Source of the DNA: Phytoseiulus persimilis
Lineage: Eukaryota > Arthropoda > Arachnida > Mesostigmata > Phytoseiidae
Assembly: GCA_037576195.1 (NCBI GenBank)
Contig: CM075103.1
Span: forward strand, 3,224,001-3,288,000
Length of the DNA: 64,000 bases
Reading direction: 5' to 3'
The number at the start of each line of letters is the position of its first letter. Within the stretch, counting starts at the first letter, position 1. Below, piece after piece: positions 42,017-53,950 of this stretch. The notes beneath the pieces were generated by a model. The model had not been told where the DNA came from, searched no databases, and saw only the letters and a program-made list of their open reading frames with translations. A program made the translations under genes and the position numbers.

Positions 42017-45000
42017 TCAATGACCGGCACCGGCTTTCTCCGCCTCACTTTGGTTCGTTTCTGCTTCTGGTGCGATTTTCATTCGGTCCATCTTTTCCTC
42101 AACGGCTTGCTGGCCGTCTTTCTCCCTTGAATGAGCTTCAGCAACCTTCTCTGGCGGCGCCTCAACTTCAATCGTGACTTTCGCGTCGTCCTTCTTCAAC
42201 TCCTCTTTCTTTACGTCGTCCTTTTTGGCTTCACCCTCGTTGTAGAATGTGGGCTGGAAGATCCACTGTTCATGAATGACAGAACGACACAGGTTAGAGG
42301 GCATGCTCGGACGAGGGACATACGGGGGAACATTAGGGTAGAGGTCTCACGATTGGAATGAAACGAAGGAGTATTTAAGCATTCCGACCGGAGGAAGATC
42401 TCGACCATCAAGAGGGCACAAGTCGAAAAGTCAAGCGAGCGGAGCGCTCGAACTGATTCCAGCTCACCTTCTCCTCCTTGATTTCGGCGACCGGCTGTTC
42501 GGCTTCATTTTCCTCGTCCTCCTCAGAGTCGTCCGTCGTGTCAGCATCGCGCAGATCCTTAGGGGACTGTTGCCCGAAGTCTGGTTGCTCACTCGCGTCC
42601 CCCGTGGAGACATCCACCTCTCCTTTGCCCATCGATAACGAAGCGTAACAGCAATCACAAACTCGCAGGGGCTTCGCAGATTGAGCTGGTAGCATGAACT
42701 TATGCTGAGAGCAATTCGCGCAAACTACGCAACCGCATTTTCGGCAGTGATGCTGAAAGCGGTCAAATGGCTCAGCCGGGGAGAGGACAATCTTGAGTGG
42801 ATCGAATCGATTGGAAAACACAGGGGAACTCTCGGAGGAGCACCCCGATCTACTCACGCGTCTGTTAATTAGTGTGAATTTGGTTTCTTTGCAAACCATA
42901 CATTTCCCGGCATCGGAGTCAGGGACCCACACGGCAGCGTGCTCCTTCGACGGGTTTCGCCCCGCTGGAGAGGAATAACTCGAGATTATTTCGAACGCCT
43001 GAGCTCACGACAAAATCGAGATGAGGGATATTCGAATAAGCCAGTCGTCCTCACTTTTTTTGAGTAGTTCATTGATGCAGGTGTTGATGTGGCTCGTCCA
43101 TTGCTGTTTCTCCGTCCTGGAAGCCGCATACACCACGAATGACTTGGTCGGAGTTCGAATCACCCAACCGTTCTGGAGATCAGGCGTGTCCTCCAAGTTC
43201 TCCAGACTGAAACGGAATTTTGTCATCTATCACGTCCGATTCTCAAAACGAGCAGGCAGGGATGAGAGTTTCTCGGCGAAAACGATTATCTCGGAAAGCT
43301 GGGGTTACTTACCAAACCTTCTCCAGAGGAATGATATTCTGCTTAATGTATTTCTTCTTAGGAATGAGGATGTTTCCATAAACCAGGATGTCGTTGAATA
43401 GGAAAACCTGTCGAGGCTTAGATTTCTTCCGACACATCTTCGTCAAGACGCCTTCGCCCACCAGAACCCGGCCAGGTTGCCGAAGCGGCTGTAAGAAGTC
43501 TTCCATCTCAGTAAACTATCGATGCTCGTCTCCGGAGACCTGATTCATCTTGGCGCGGAATTTGTCAAGTGACTCAGTGTCAGGCAAAATGACACAGCGT
43601 TCGCCGGAACTATGATGAGGCCCAAATCTGGGATGTTTAATCAAAGAACTGTATTCGGTTGCGGAAACGCTAGGGCATTCCCAGAAAAATCCTGATCTAC
43701 GAATATTGCCGTCGGAAGTAACGGCTCGACTCCGCGAATTCCTGCAGTTAGAATCACTGCTAATGTTCAGCTGGATGGTCGCTCTCGTTTGTATTCGGGC
43801 TTCGAAGATATGAGACGGGAGCAGATCCTCTTCGTCGACCGCGCCTCATTGATCTTGATCGAGTTCGGAGCGGACACGGGATTGGAGCTTTGACCAAGAT
43901 TCGAGATACAAGAGTCAAGGCACTGTCGAACCGTCACATTCTAGCCCTGGTGTTCATGATGGAAGGGATCAAGGATCCATATTCGTGGAGAACCATCTTC
44001 TCCCGGAAATGAGCCCGAATTTCCACCTCGAAAGTGTTCATGGTTCTGGGTACTCCGTTCTTCCGGAAAATCTCAGCCCATCGCCATGTCGTACAGATAG
44101 GGCGAGTGAATGAGCGTGGAAAATTGTATGAACTCACCTGGCCGGAGGACCCGAAACAGTTCTCCACATTTTGGATCCGTTCCGTATTCGTCCGTGAGTT
44201 CGCTGAAAACAGAAAGCGATGACATGAAAAATGAGTCAACCGCACATCGGACGAATGATCTCGTTGGTTGAAACCACAACTCTTTCTGGGCGATGCCCCT
44301 CCGGGATGTTTCCGGTTCGCTGTGTTCTGTACTGATTGTTTTTCGCACACAATAACCGCACATCGGAGACCGCAGCTCTGCGCTCGGACCCTGTTAACTC
44401 GCGTTTTGCTGGCCGCTGAAGTGCGCGCGTGAATCGAACACACGGGATAAAGAATAGTTCGATAAGGGAAACGCGCGATCGCTTTTCTCGTACCGTCGAC
44501 AGGCAAGCCCGGAGCGAAGAAGTTGTTCTCCTCAGAAAGGTTCATAGAAACCTCCTGCACCTCCGTTTCACGCTCCATGACACCGTGCGTCCCCACCGGA
44601 ACCGATACCGACGTCGTAAGCACAGCGCAACGATATCACTGACAAACCCACGGACGAACTGGAGTCGGGATAAGCCTGCGACCACGAACGACGATCTATC
44701 CGTTTATGAGCAACGCCCCTGATTCTCCCAACAGCACTCCTCGCGAGTTGAGTCAGTCTGGCAGTCGTTGGCAACTCGGGCAGTCATTCAGTTAGTCAGT
44801 CAAGCCGTACGGAAAGCAAACCAAAGAGAGAGCGAGAGATACAGAACGCACACGCGTCGGAAAGAGAGAAGAAGATTCTATTGAATAGGGAACAGACACT
44901 GAGCAAGTTTTCACACTTGCCGGACTCGCTGAAAGAGATTGTGCGCCTCTTCGGAAGCACTCATTGACACGCAAACGTCTTCCGATAGAAAGACAACTCC

Positions 45001-45655
45001 CCGGCGGATTTGGCTTCAGGGTCTTGTCACAAGTAATGTCGCGGCGTTTCATTCACCATCAAACGTCTCTCGATGCTGGCAGGAGTGCATCCACCATCAG
45101 AGCCGCCGGAATTCAGGGGTCGGACATTGCCGCCAAATAAGGCAGATTCTAGGAAACAGCCGCGATCGAATATCGAGATCGTGCTCTAGAAGCAAGTGAT
45201 CGAGCTGTTTGTTCCATTGAGCGGGACGGAATTCCAAAGAGCATACAGCAAGTTTAGGGGGAGGCTTAGTCACGAGGCTGAATCACGAGCTCGAACACAC
45301 CTTACTCCGAACCCAATCGTGGCAACTAAGGCAAATAACGCGATTGTCAGTCGTGGCTCTCGACGGATCAAGAATCGACATTTCACCGCAGGCTGATTCC
45401 CATGCTCAGAAGTCAACCCACATTCCGCGAGAAAAAATATTCGCACAGCTGTGACTTGAGTGGTTATCTATTTGACAACTCGTCCCTCAGAGTATCTGCG
45501 CCCCACTCCAGCGAAACGAGCTGAGCGCCCGCGCGAGCAGGAGCGACCAGGACCCTGACAGATCATTCCAACTCACTTCAGGGGGCGATCGGGGGAGATA
45601 CTCGAAGGATTTCGGGGGAGACAGCGAAACTGATTAACTTACCGAGCTCATCCAT
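42017..45655 (-). CDS. PLEKHF: Phafin (PLEKHF; Drosophila rush) PH-FYVE endosomal protein
   Basis: Binds PI3P on early endosomes and lysosomes and controls endosome traffic and autophagy. Seven exons in perfect phase: 45655-45643, 44202-44138, 43488-43313, 43206-43055, 42964-42858, 42752-42468 and 42253-42017, giving 344 residues. The first 13-nt exon (MDEL) joins ANSRTNTERIQNVENCFG, equal to the family start. PH domain: GRVLVGEGVLTKMCRKK, RQVFLFNDILVYGN, NGWVIRTPTKSFVVYAAS and QQWTSHINTCI. FYVE domain: WVPDSDAGKCMVC, NRRHHCRKCGCVVCANCS (the R-HHCR-CG PI3P motif, split by an intron after NRR) and RVCDCCYASL. Beyond the FYVE domain is a C-terminal tail of over 100 residues rich in Asp/Glu/Lys, longer than in vertebrate phafins (about 250-280 residues in all). 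Intron 1 is about 1.4 kb. Confidence 0.96.
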
Positions 45656-46048
45656 TTCGATTCACGTGACGTAATTTGCTTACATCGCTTCTGCAGAGGA
45701 TCTTTGATTCTGCTGGAGCAGACGAATTATTTTCATGCGGCTATCGTTCGAGATCGCATCCGGTTTTCTTGAAAGCTCATTGCCTGGGGCGGGTCTCGGG
45801 GGTTCCAGACTTTCTCGGGCAGTTGTCGGGAGGGGATCCTCTCAGTTTGAAGAATTCCTCACCGCGATGCCAGCGCCTCCCCCGCTGTGGATACTCTCAT
45901 CATCTGACAGCAGCGGCTGCACTCGACCCTCGCTTGTTGTAGCCAGGCAGCATCCGAGAGCGATCGCACAACTGTGGAGACAGTCGTCCGTGCTCGCTTG
46001 ATCGGTTGAACTCATCCTAGATCCGTTCGGGAGCAAAAAGTTGCGAAA
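45656..46048. promoter_or_regulatory. Divergent 5' region of phafin and RNASEK
   Basis: The start codons of phafin (minus) and RNASEK (plus) lie 393 bp apart, so both promoters or leaders must be in or near this interval. No TATA box is evident, as is usual for housekeeping promoters. Chance frames cross it. Confidence 0.5.
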
Positions 46049-46647
46049 ATGCTGATCTGTGGGAAGAAGTCGGCCGTGATGTGCTCTGTCCTGAGTGCAT
46101 GGGGAGTCATCATGTTGGTGAGTGAAGCCGTGTTCCGTCGTCTCTCTGTATTCGCTGTTGAAGGAGTCACATGACTCGATCATGGGTTACGAGGAGCGGA
46201 GTAAATGGCTCCCAGAACCACTCGATTGATTTATTCTCTGTTCGTTTTTGAACTCATTTTCCAATCCATCGTTTGACTTCCATGCACCAATTTTCGAGCA
46301 CTGAAATCATGTACAAACTCCGCAGGTGCTTCTGGGAATATTCCTCAGAACAAACTCCGTGGCGTTCGCAGAAGATCTAGAGATCAAGGATGTTCACTCT
46401 CGTAAAGACTACCTGACAGAAATCAATCGGAAGTACCAAGCAGCCTCACAGAACTGTTGGATTGCTGCCTGTCTCTACGTCGGTGAGTGAACGTAGAAAC
46501 TCAATGACTTCGACCTGCACTGCTCGGCCATACGTTTGGGAGTTTCAAAGGATCGAGAACACTTTTCTCATGATATTTCTCGTTTCAGTTACGCTGGTCG
46601 TCTCGTTCCAACAATACTGTGCTAACCAGAAGGCGAGAACTGCGTAA
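46049..46647 (+). CDS. RNASEK: RNASEK (ribonuclease kappa; V-ATPase-associated)
   Basis: Small two-helix membrane protein, first named as a ribonuclease and now known as a V-ATPase-associated factor needed for endocytosis. Exons 46049-46117, 46326-46482 and 46589-46647 join in phase to 94 residues, the usual family size. Read-out: MLICGKKSAVMCSVLSAWGV then IMLVLLGIFLRTNSVAF (first membrane helix), EDLEIKD, the conserved YQAASQNCWIAACLYV, VTLVVSFQQYCANQKART (second helix and tail). The Cys-Gly-Lys-Lys start and the Asn-Cys pair match the family. Stop at 46645-46647. Confidence 0.95.
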
Positions 46648-47522
46648 TGACTCCGGCTGGCTATTTCGGAGTAGAATTTTAGGACGAACACAGGATACGA
46701 CATGTTTATTTATAGTTCTCCTCCCCATGTTTGAGCGGAATCGTTAAGCTGTAAATAGAATTGAATGGTCATGAGTGAAACGTACGCAGCATTATATGTT
46801 TCCGGAAACAGCAACGGGGCATACAATCGGATCGGGAGCCTGTCAACTTTGACCGTTGCATTAGAATTGAGGGTTCGTTGAGTTGATACCAGAGCAAAGC
46901 CGGGTTTGCGTTCAATAAACACCGTTATATCAAGCGTGTGCGACCTTCTTCTGATGTTCCTCAATCCCACCGATACCGTTATTTCCTTGCCCTTGTTGGG
47001 ATATCAAAGCGAATTGGGAGCATCTGTGATCCCGCTCGGAGCTCCTCCCATCAGCGCAACTCCCATTCGACCTACAGACGCACGATTGTGACTAGAAACA
47101 TCACTGAACTGGGAAACGCATAATTTATTGTAGTTCATGTCATTTGTACAAATGTACACTGCAGAAGTCCTGTTCGACTCATAATAAGCTACAAACCAGC
47201 GAGTCATTGAGCATGAGTATCAACGTTTGCTCCCTATGCTACAACTTGATATTTACAATTCATGGACTCAAGGAGGCTCATTTCATACAAGCAGACCGGA
47301 GATCAAATCACCCTGAAGTCTCGCGAGGAAGGGTTATCAGACAAGGGACTTCCGAATTCTAACCCACGAGGGAGAGGTTCCTCATACGGCGTCCACGAGA
47401 AAATAGAGGACCCTTCGTCCGCGAAACTTCAGAGGAGTCGTCTCCCTCCCTCGCGGCTTGCCTCGTTGAAAGCCGTACACCTGTTCCACATTTCTATTTC
47501 GTTTTCTCGCACTCCAGTCTTC
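46648..47522. other. Convergent 3' spacer between RNASEK and XKR
   Basis: Holds candidate AATAAA signals on plus (46914-46919) and minus (47124-47129 and 46705-46710). A minus frame at 46970-46710 has protein-like composition but no ATG, no splice context and no recognised motif; I do not call it. Confidence 0.4.
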
Positions 47523-49327
47523 TCACAACTGAGTATGAGGCATTGTGAAATGATGAGATCGAACACGCGGGCGACTCTGGCGGCTTCTCCCGCGTGAGCC
47601 TTGTTCTCTGTAGAGAGCGTCAGGGGGTATCCGCTCGGTATCAGTCGTCTCATTGTCACCGTCCATCGATTCAGCGTGTCTGGCTCCGAGCATCCCGTAG
47701 TGGAGGGGTAAGTTCATCATCCGCTGCAGGAGTACCGCGTTGTTGCCGTAGCTGAACTCGGGGTTCCCACTCCACGGGGTGCTCTTGACCTTCGGCGGCT
47801 CAACGTGTAACTGGGGTGGCATCGGAGTGGAAACCCCTAGGGCGTCGAGTCTCCCGGATTGCATTTCCTCTTGAATTTTCTGGAGCTCCAAGAGCTGCTT
47901 CCGGTGTTTCTGCTCGAGCTTCGCCTTAATGTGATCGCTGTTTATAACGGTCGAGTCCGAATCTCGAGACAACGAAAGCCTCTTCCAGAAAGGTTGCGAC
48001 ATCTTCACGCCTGGCTGGAAGGTGACATTCGGAGGAGGCACGAAGGTTGAGGGCTTCTTCTTCTTGCGGCTAATTCCTCTGTTGAGAACACAGTTGAAAA
48101 CTCCGGTGGTTTCCAAGTTTGAAGATTTCTGTAACTTCGTCGGTGGCAAACGTCCCGGGCGCGGCAGATCGGTCAGTTCGTCCGCGTAAAGCTGTTTTAA
48201 GACGTTTATATGGAAACATTTGTAATAGAGAAACATGAACATGATTCCCAAGAGGAAACCCGCCCAGACTATGAGGATCGCGTGAGATTCGAACCAGAGA
48301 ATTTTCGTTTTCTTGTCGACGAGGCACCAGAGCAGAACGAGGAGAAGATTTTCAAACAACATCACTGAATAGAACGCACTCAACTTGAGCTTGCTGGCGT
48401 CTTCTTCCAAGTTCACATAGTCTACTGTGTACAAACATGCTACAAGAGCACATTTGTTCATTTTCCCGCTGGCGTCAACGTCGTCATCGTCATGTAGCTT
48501 GTTCGACGTCAGGAGCCAGAGGAACACCGTGAGCCAATGCAACAGCAGCAGCAAGAATATCCACGCACCGTACAGTACAGCATACAGACTAAGCGCTGCG
48601 ACCCGGGCACTCACGGTTCCGAGCCTCCAAAAAAACTGACATACTATTCCAAGCCAAGTGAGCACGAGACGGTCCATGTTTTTCCGGCGCACGTTTTTAC
48701 CAAACGATGCCAAGGCCCAGCAGATGGAAATGAGGGCGAAGGATGCTGCGACTTTGTCGAGATCCGTTATCTCCTCCTGACTTTTCGAGAGTATCAGATG
48801 CAGCTGCATCAGCAGCAACGGTACTGACTGTGCGAACGCATGGATAACTCGGAGCATGCACAAATCTCGAACTTGCTCCTTCACAGTTGCCATATCCACG
48901 GGAACGAACAAGCGCAAGTATCGCCATATCACTCCAAGCTGGAATGCGTAGAACGAGAATAAGAAGACTGAAGCAGCCGGGTGTTGAGTTTCCGCGAATT
49001 TTCAGTCGAGAGGTCTTCGGTGTAACTTACCTGAAGGCAGTGGACAAAGACCACGATATGCGTTATCCACATGGGCTCGTCGTCGCCCGCGGGATTGTGT
49101 CGAGAACGTTCGCGTCGAGATCTGACGTGCCATTTGAAGGAAAACCCTTGACAAAGCACCGATGAGATGAATATAAATATCGAGTACACGACCGGCCACA
49201 GGACGAAGTCTTGCAGGACAAGCGAGTAGGCAAGGAGACAAGAGAATAAAACATCACAGAAGAATATGAGTAATGACGCGAAGACGAACAGTATGTCACA
49301 AATCGGCAACAACTTGGCGTCGGACAT
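47523..49327 (-). CDS. XKR: XK-related protein (phospholipid scramblase family)
   Basis: Multi-pass plasma-membrane protein of the XK/XKR family; some members scramble phosphatidylserine during apoptosis. Exon 1 (49327-49031) starts MSDAKLLPICDILFVFASLL, with the ATG two bases after an acceptor, and ends HIVVFVHCLQ. Exon 2 (48938-47523) starts LGVIWRYLRLFVP. Total about 570 residues, similar to XKR4/6/7. Around eight hydrophobic segments are visible in both exons. The tail is cytosolic and charged (QEEMQSGRLDALGVSTPMPP, LPLHYGMLGARHAESMDGD, DTERIPPDALY). The phases agree and no frame fault is seen. I see no obvious caspase site at the position used in XKR8, but activation mode cannot be judged by eye. 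Confidence 0.9.
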
Positions 49328-51668
49328 GGCTGAAACGAGAAAAGGACAATGTGAGACATTCGGAAGCAGAATCATGAGCTACGGAGTCCGTCGGGTTGAT
49401 GCTTCACGAACTTATGAGGCTTTGAGAGCCACGGCAGCGCGGTCGCGGGAGTCCTCGGAGCAGTTTTTCAGTCGGAAGTTCGTGCGGTTGTGCGCTTCCA
49501 CTCCCACTCACAATGGAGGAATGAATGACTCCTTTCAGCAATGGCTGTTCCCACCGCCTCGGATGTAATGTGGAAGCCGGTCATCTTTTCTCTTCTTCTG
49601 TTTCAAAGGTTTGTAATTGGCGGTGGGTAGTCGCTGGCTCGCTAGCTTACTTTCAAACGCTCTTGTTCCTTCGCATCAGCATTCATAACGTGTCCGCTGC
49701 CGCTTTTTGTCAAATCGGCTTCCTTGCCTGTGCTTTGAGCTTAGGAGTTCGGCTTGCCATACTCTCGCCATACCGCGATAATTCCGTGAAAAAGTCGCAT
49801 CTCATGGCGGAGATACCACAGAGTCAACTGAGGGTGTAATCATTACCAATCTACACATTTTAGTTCTGTCCTCTTTTCTATGACCTCTGATGATGTTCAG
49901 CCCGCGATATGGAATGTATGACGGATAGCGGCGTCATAATTGCCATAATCGAGGAATCAGGGAAATTGCTCAGCAACGAGCCAAACGCAGTCGCCATTCC
50001 GAATATTTCGGAAATTTGAAGCTGATCTGCGCCTCGTCTGATCAATGGCTTCTCGTACAGCCCCCCATTCGAGAGGGGAAGTAAAACAGGCAGAGAGCAA
50101 GAGTTTCACAGCCATCTTTCACTTGTGGAACGTTCCTGATCATGAACTAGTTTACGGGTAGACCGGATTCTTAAATTCAGAAATGAACTCGATTCATTCC
50201 TCCAGCAAGTCAACAATCAGGGAGTCCAGAGTACACCGAAACAATGAGGCAATGTGCAATACCAGAAGCGGAGTCTGGAACAGAAGTCGACGTTTATCAC
50301 GTACCTCGGTTCTTCATCGTCAGGCATACTGATACATATGTCCCTCACTGCATCATTCGCTGGGCTCGGGAAACATCTGGCGTCGAGTTTCCGGTCAGTC
50401 GGTTCCGCGGCCGCGCTACGCTCTCATGACAACAAGCTTCGTCCCGTGGCCCGGGAGTACGAACGCCGAAAATCCAAGTCTATGCCGGGCGGAACTCCTT
50501 CCTCCACCGAGCCCTGACAGCCCGTAACGAACACTTAGGGGCAACAGGTAAAGGGTTTCTCGTTTCTACCACAACCCCCCCGCTGAGGTGTTTCACGACA
50601 ACTTCTCGTACTACGACGACGTCGATGATGTTGATACGGGAAAGCACCAAAACACGGGCAGCAAGAGCGCTACTTTTTCTTCTTCGTCCTTCTCTTCTGC
50701 GGCTTTTCTGAGCTGCGAAGACAGAAGGAATGCGGAGACACGGAGACTCCTCTCCACTCTTCAGAAAGGTATCCCCGAGCGCGTCGAAGACGAAACTCTC
50801 AGATGGAGTTGACGTTCCCGCTCGTGGACTTCAATGCAGTGATTGAGGGGACAATGCTCTGTTGCTGGCGATTCCAATTTAGGAGACACCTGAAGTTCGA
50901 GATCTAAACTCGAATTCCGCTCGAGACTCCCATCTGACCGCCCGCGCGTTGAGCCCGCTTCGGAGGCGTCACATCACGGATCACTGTCATCATCGACGGC
51001 GTCCTCAGTGGTGAATTGGGAGGGCGTTCCCCACACTTCAGCTCTTCTGACGGTGTTCTCGTGCCTTGCGACTATCCCTCGAGGATCACAAACGTTTACG
51101 TTCGTTACGGAGCGTGAGTGTGGTGCGTATATCAACGAATTCGAGAACTTTTCGCCAACGGAATTATTACCCACGCAAACGAATCTCTGAGCCGGCGGCC
51201 ATTTTCCACTTGGCGGGAAGATTCGAATTGTGTTCGAGTGAGCTTCGTGAGGGTTTTCTGAATAATGACATGAAAGCGGGGTTTTCTCCTGTCTCGGAGG
51301 CCTCTTTATCGGGCGACGTTGTAATTCTGCTATATGGCCTGACACGACTGAGTTATTCTCGAGTTCGCTCTCATTGGGAGTATTTTGGTGAATAAAACTC
51401 TTTTTCTATCGATGTGTTTGTTTTAAGCATTAGGCGCGCTGCCTCGGGAATGCTTCCACATTCCGAGAAATGAAACCTTTCCGGTTCATACATTGTGGGA
51501 AGTGGCGCGATTGACCACTGCGGCAAAGTGAAGGATGTACGAGTGAAACTGGGTGCGAGCGTCCGAATCTGGCGTTCGAAGAATATCGCTGACTTACGGA
51601 CTCATTCCAGCTTGAAGGTACCCGAGCTTTTCCTTACCGATTGTTCTTCCTGACCGCGCGGCTTGACG
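49328..51668. other. Spacer between XKR and ING3
   Basis: Shared 5' flank of two divergent genes. Apart from the weak plus-strand candidate at 50254-50812, no gene is supported. Short frames at 49525-49839 and 51008-51395 have no recognised motif. Confidence 0.4.
50254..50812 (+). CDS. Possible small gene, unknown product
   Basis: Two frames have protein-like composition: one ending with DNKLRPVAREYERRKSKSMP (stop about 50515), and one at 50588-50812 with FSYYDDVDDVDTGKHQ, a serine run, and RRNAETRRLLSTLQKG. They could be two exons of a short disordered protein, but the junction is not visible and no family is recognised. Confidence 0.22.
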
Positions 51669-53663
51669 ATGCTCTACCTGGAGGACTACTTGGAGAGTGA
51701 GTACCAAACAGTTGCTGCTGCTCAGTCAATGCACAATCGTCCGACATACTTCCCTCCCGAGCATGTCAACATAGATCTCAGAAATAACCGTTGCCGAACG
51801 GCAATGCCAATGCAGAACTCCGGATAGTGACTAATGAGCGGATGACATCCTATCTGGAGATTCCAGTGTATCGGGATCGTTTTCGGTCCCTTCAAACTGA
51901 GTTGTTCAATGCTGTTATTGAATTTTCCAGTGATCGAGCATCTTCCCCAAGAGCTCCGAGATAGATTCACAGAAATGCGTGAAATGGACCTTCAAGTTCA
52001 AAGTAGGTTTCCGACTGCGAGGCCCTGTAACGGAGATGTATTGCTCGCTCTTTGTATTCTGCTTGTGGACGTACTGTGTCTATCAGAAATGCTCTTTCGA
52101 ATTTCGTGTTGTGGTTCGATCTTTATTCGCCGCATGTCTTCACTGAACATGATCTTTAGACTCCGTGGACTCTTTGGAGGAGCGGGTGAAGCAATTTTTC
52201 GTCAACGCGAAGAAGTTCACACCGGAACAGCTGAAAGATGAACGCGACAAGATCAGTGCAGCCTACTACCGGGCGCTCGAAGACGCCGACGAGAAAGTCA
52301 ACATCGCTAATCAAATATTCGACTTGGTCGAGAGATACCTCCGGAAACTCGATCAGGAACTCCAGAAGTTCAAAATCGAGCTCGAAGCCGACAACGCCGG
52401 AATAACTGAAGTCTTAGAGAAAAGTAAGTGTTTCGCTGGCGCATCCGAAATGGCCAATAGATACTGGAACGCAGGGACTTTCAATCGATTGATGATTGAC
52501 CTCCGTTCAAAAACTGTCTCTATTGCAGGATCTCTTGAACTGGACAACGCAACACCTACTCCGAGTACAGTATCGACTCCAGCAGCGACAGCTACTCCCT
52601 CTCGACAGAGCGAGAAACGCAGAGCTTCCGGTTCCCACCACTCTCATCCAGAAAAGAAACAACTCATCGAAAAAATGCATGCACCGGAACCCTTGATACG
52701 GACTAATCCGGGTACGTGCTCTCAAAACGACACGAAGCAGCTCCCTGCAGCTCGACGTGGACATGCTCTGCCTCGAGCTAGGAGGATTCTGAAACTCGTG
52801 TGGACACGGTTGCAAACTGTTCGACTGAGTGTTCTAACTGAATATTTTCTCTTGAAGTTACTCCGAACTCATTGGCGCCACCAGCTCGAGTTGCATCACC
52901 TTTGAGCAGGGCGTCTTCGGCGGATTCCACCCGCTCGAACGAAGTCCTCTCGTCGCAATTGGGTTTGGGTTCTCAGGCGATTGCGGCAGCCGCTTCCCAA
53001 GCGATCGCGGCCACTCAACAGATGCAGCAAGGGCGGAGGTCGGCATCGCTGAAGGCCAGTTACGAGGCCATCGCTGTGCAGAACTTGGCCGCCCGTGAGT
53101 TTACTCTAGGATCTCGTGATATCGCGTCGTTGACGCCGTCGACAGCAGCAGCGGTCGCGGCTGCCGCAGCAGCGGTCGGCCACTCGACACCGGCTGCCGC
53201 AAGTGGCGGCGGCGGCACCGCGAACAACAACTCCACACTCAGCAGTTCGATATCAGCTCTGCTCGAAGCTCCGTTAGCGACTCCTACGTCGCGCAAAAGC
53301 AACAAAAAAGTGAGACCGTCGAATCAGAACAGCTCAGCCAACTCAGCTGCTCACCACCTGCTCGACTCGACCGAGGCCGCCGTTTCGAGTGCGAGCCATA
53401 CAGCCGGTGTCGAAGATGCTCAAGCGGCGGACAGTTCCGCTCCGGCTGCATCGGGGACGACTGAGTGGCAGTACGATCCTAATGAACCCCGATACTGCAT
53501 TTGCAATCAAGTTTCGTATGGTGACATGGTTGCATGCGACAATGAAGGTTGCCCTTTCGAGTGGTTCCACTACCCATGCGTGGACATAACCCAACCGCCC
53601 AAAGGGAAATGGTACTGCCCTCAATGCACTGCGAGCATGAAGCGCAGAGCGAAACTACGTTGA
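51669..53663 (+). CDS. ING3: ING3 (inhibitor of growth 3), NuA4/TIP60 PHD reader
   Basis: Subunit of the NuA4/TIP60 histone acetyltransferase; its PHD finger reads H3K4me3. Exons 51669-51696, 51931-52002, 52160-52423, 52529-52711 and 52858-53663 join in phase to 450 residues. N-terminal ING domain: [66 protein letters not shown] and [21 protein letters not shown]. The middle part is Ser/Ala/Thr-rich with two Ala tracts (around 53135-53180). It includes the ING3 block [19 protein letters not shown] finger: [45 protein letters not shown], with all eight Cys4-His-Cys3 ligands present. The basic end is MKRRAKLR. Confidence 0.97.
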
Positions 53664-53944
53664 AGACGATCCTCATGAGACTAGGTAAAACGGCGACTCG
53701 GTGGGAAAAGGCAATCAGTGAACGTAGAGGGCCGCGGGAAGGCATGTCGTCATTGACCCGTGATTCTTTCTCGAATCGCTCCTCGTCTTTCTTGCTTATC
53801 TCCGAAGTGATCTCATCGCGCTGATGGCGAACCACGGTACTGAATGTTTTCGCTCAAAAGAATCACGTTTTGTGTTAAATTAACAAAGCACGTTCGAAAC
53901 CTGCCTTTCGACGTACCCCTTGCACAACGGATGCCGTCAGAACG

Positions 53945-53950
53945 AATAAA
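53945..53950 (+). terminator. Candidate polyadenylation signal of ING3
   Basis: AATAAA 281 nt past the ING3 stop. Confidence 0.45.

Noticed and set aside
44203..44623. Extended phafin N-terminus starting MLTTSVSVPVG
   Set aside because: The family start is reproduced by the small exon at 45655-45643, and an acceptor lies exactly where the conserved sequence begins.
37785..45905. Similar short strings near 37792 and 45887 (CTGTGGATAC with C-rich flank)
   Set aside because: The match is only about 10-16 bases and may be chance; no longer repeat could be followed by eye.
46710..46970. Minus frame with protein-like composition after RNASEK
   Set aside because: It starts at GTG, has a stop closely upstream, no acceptor and no known motif; it overlaps two 3' untranslated regions.
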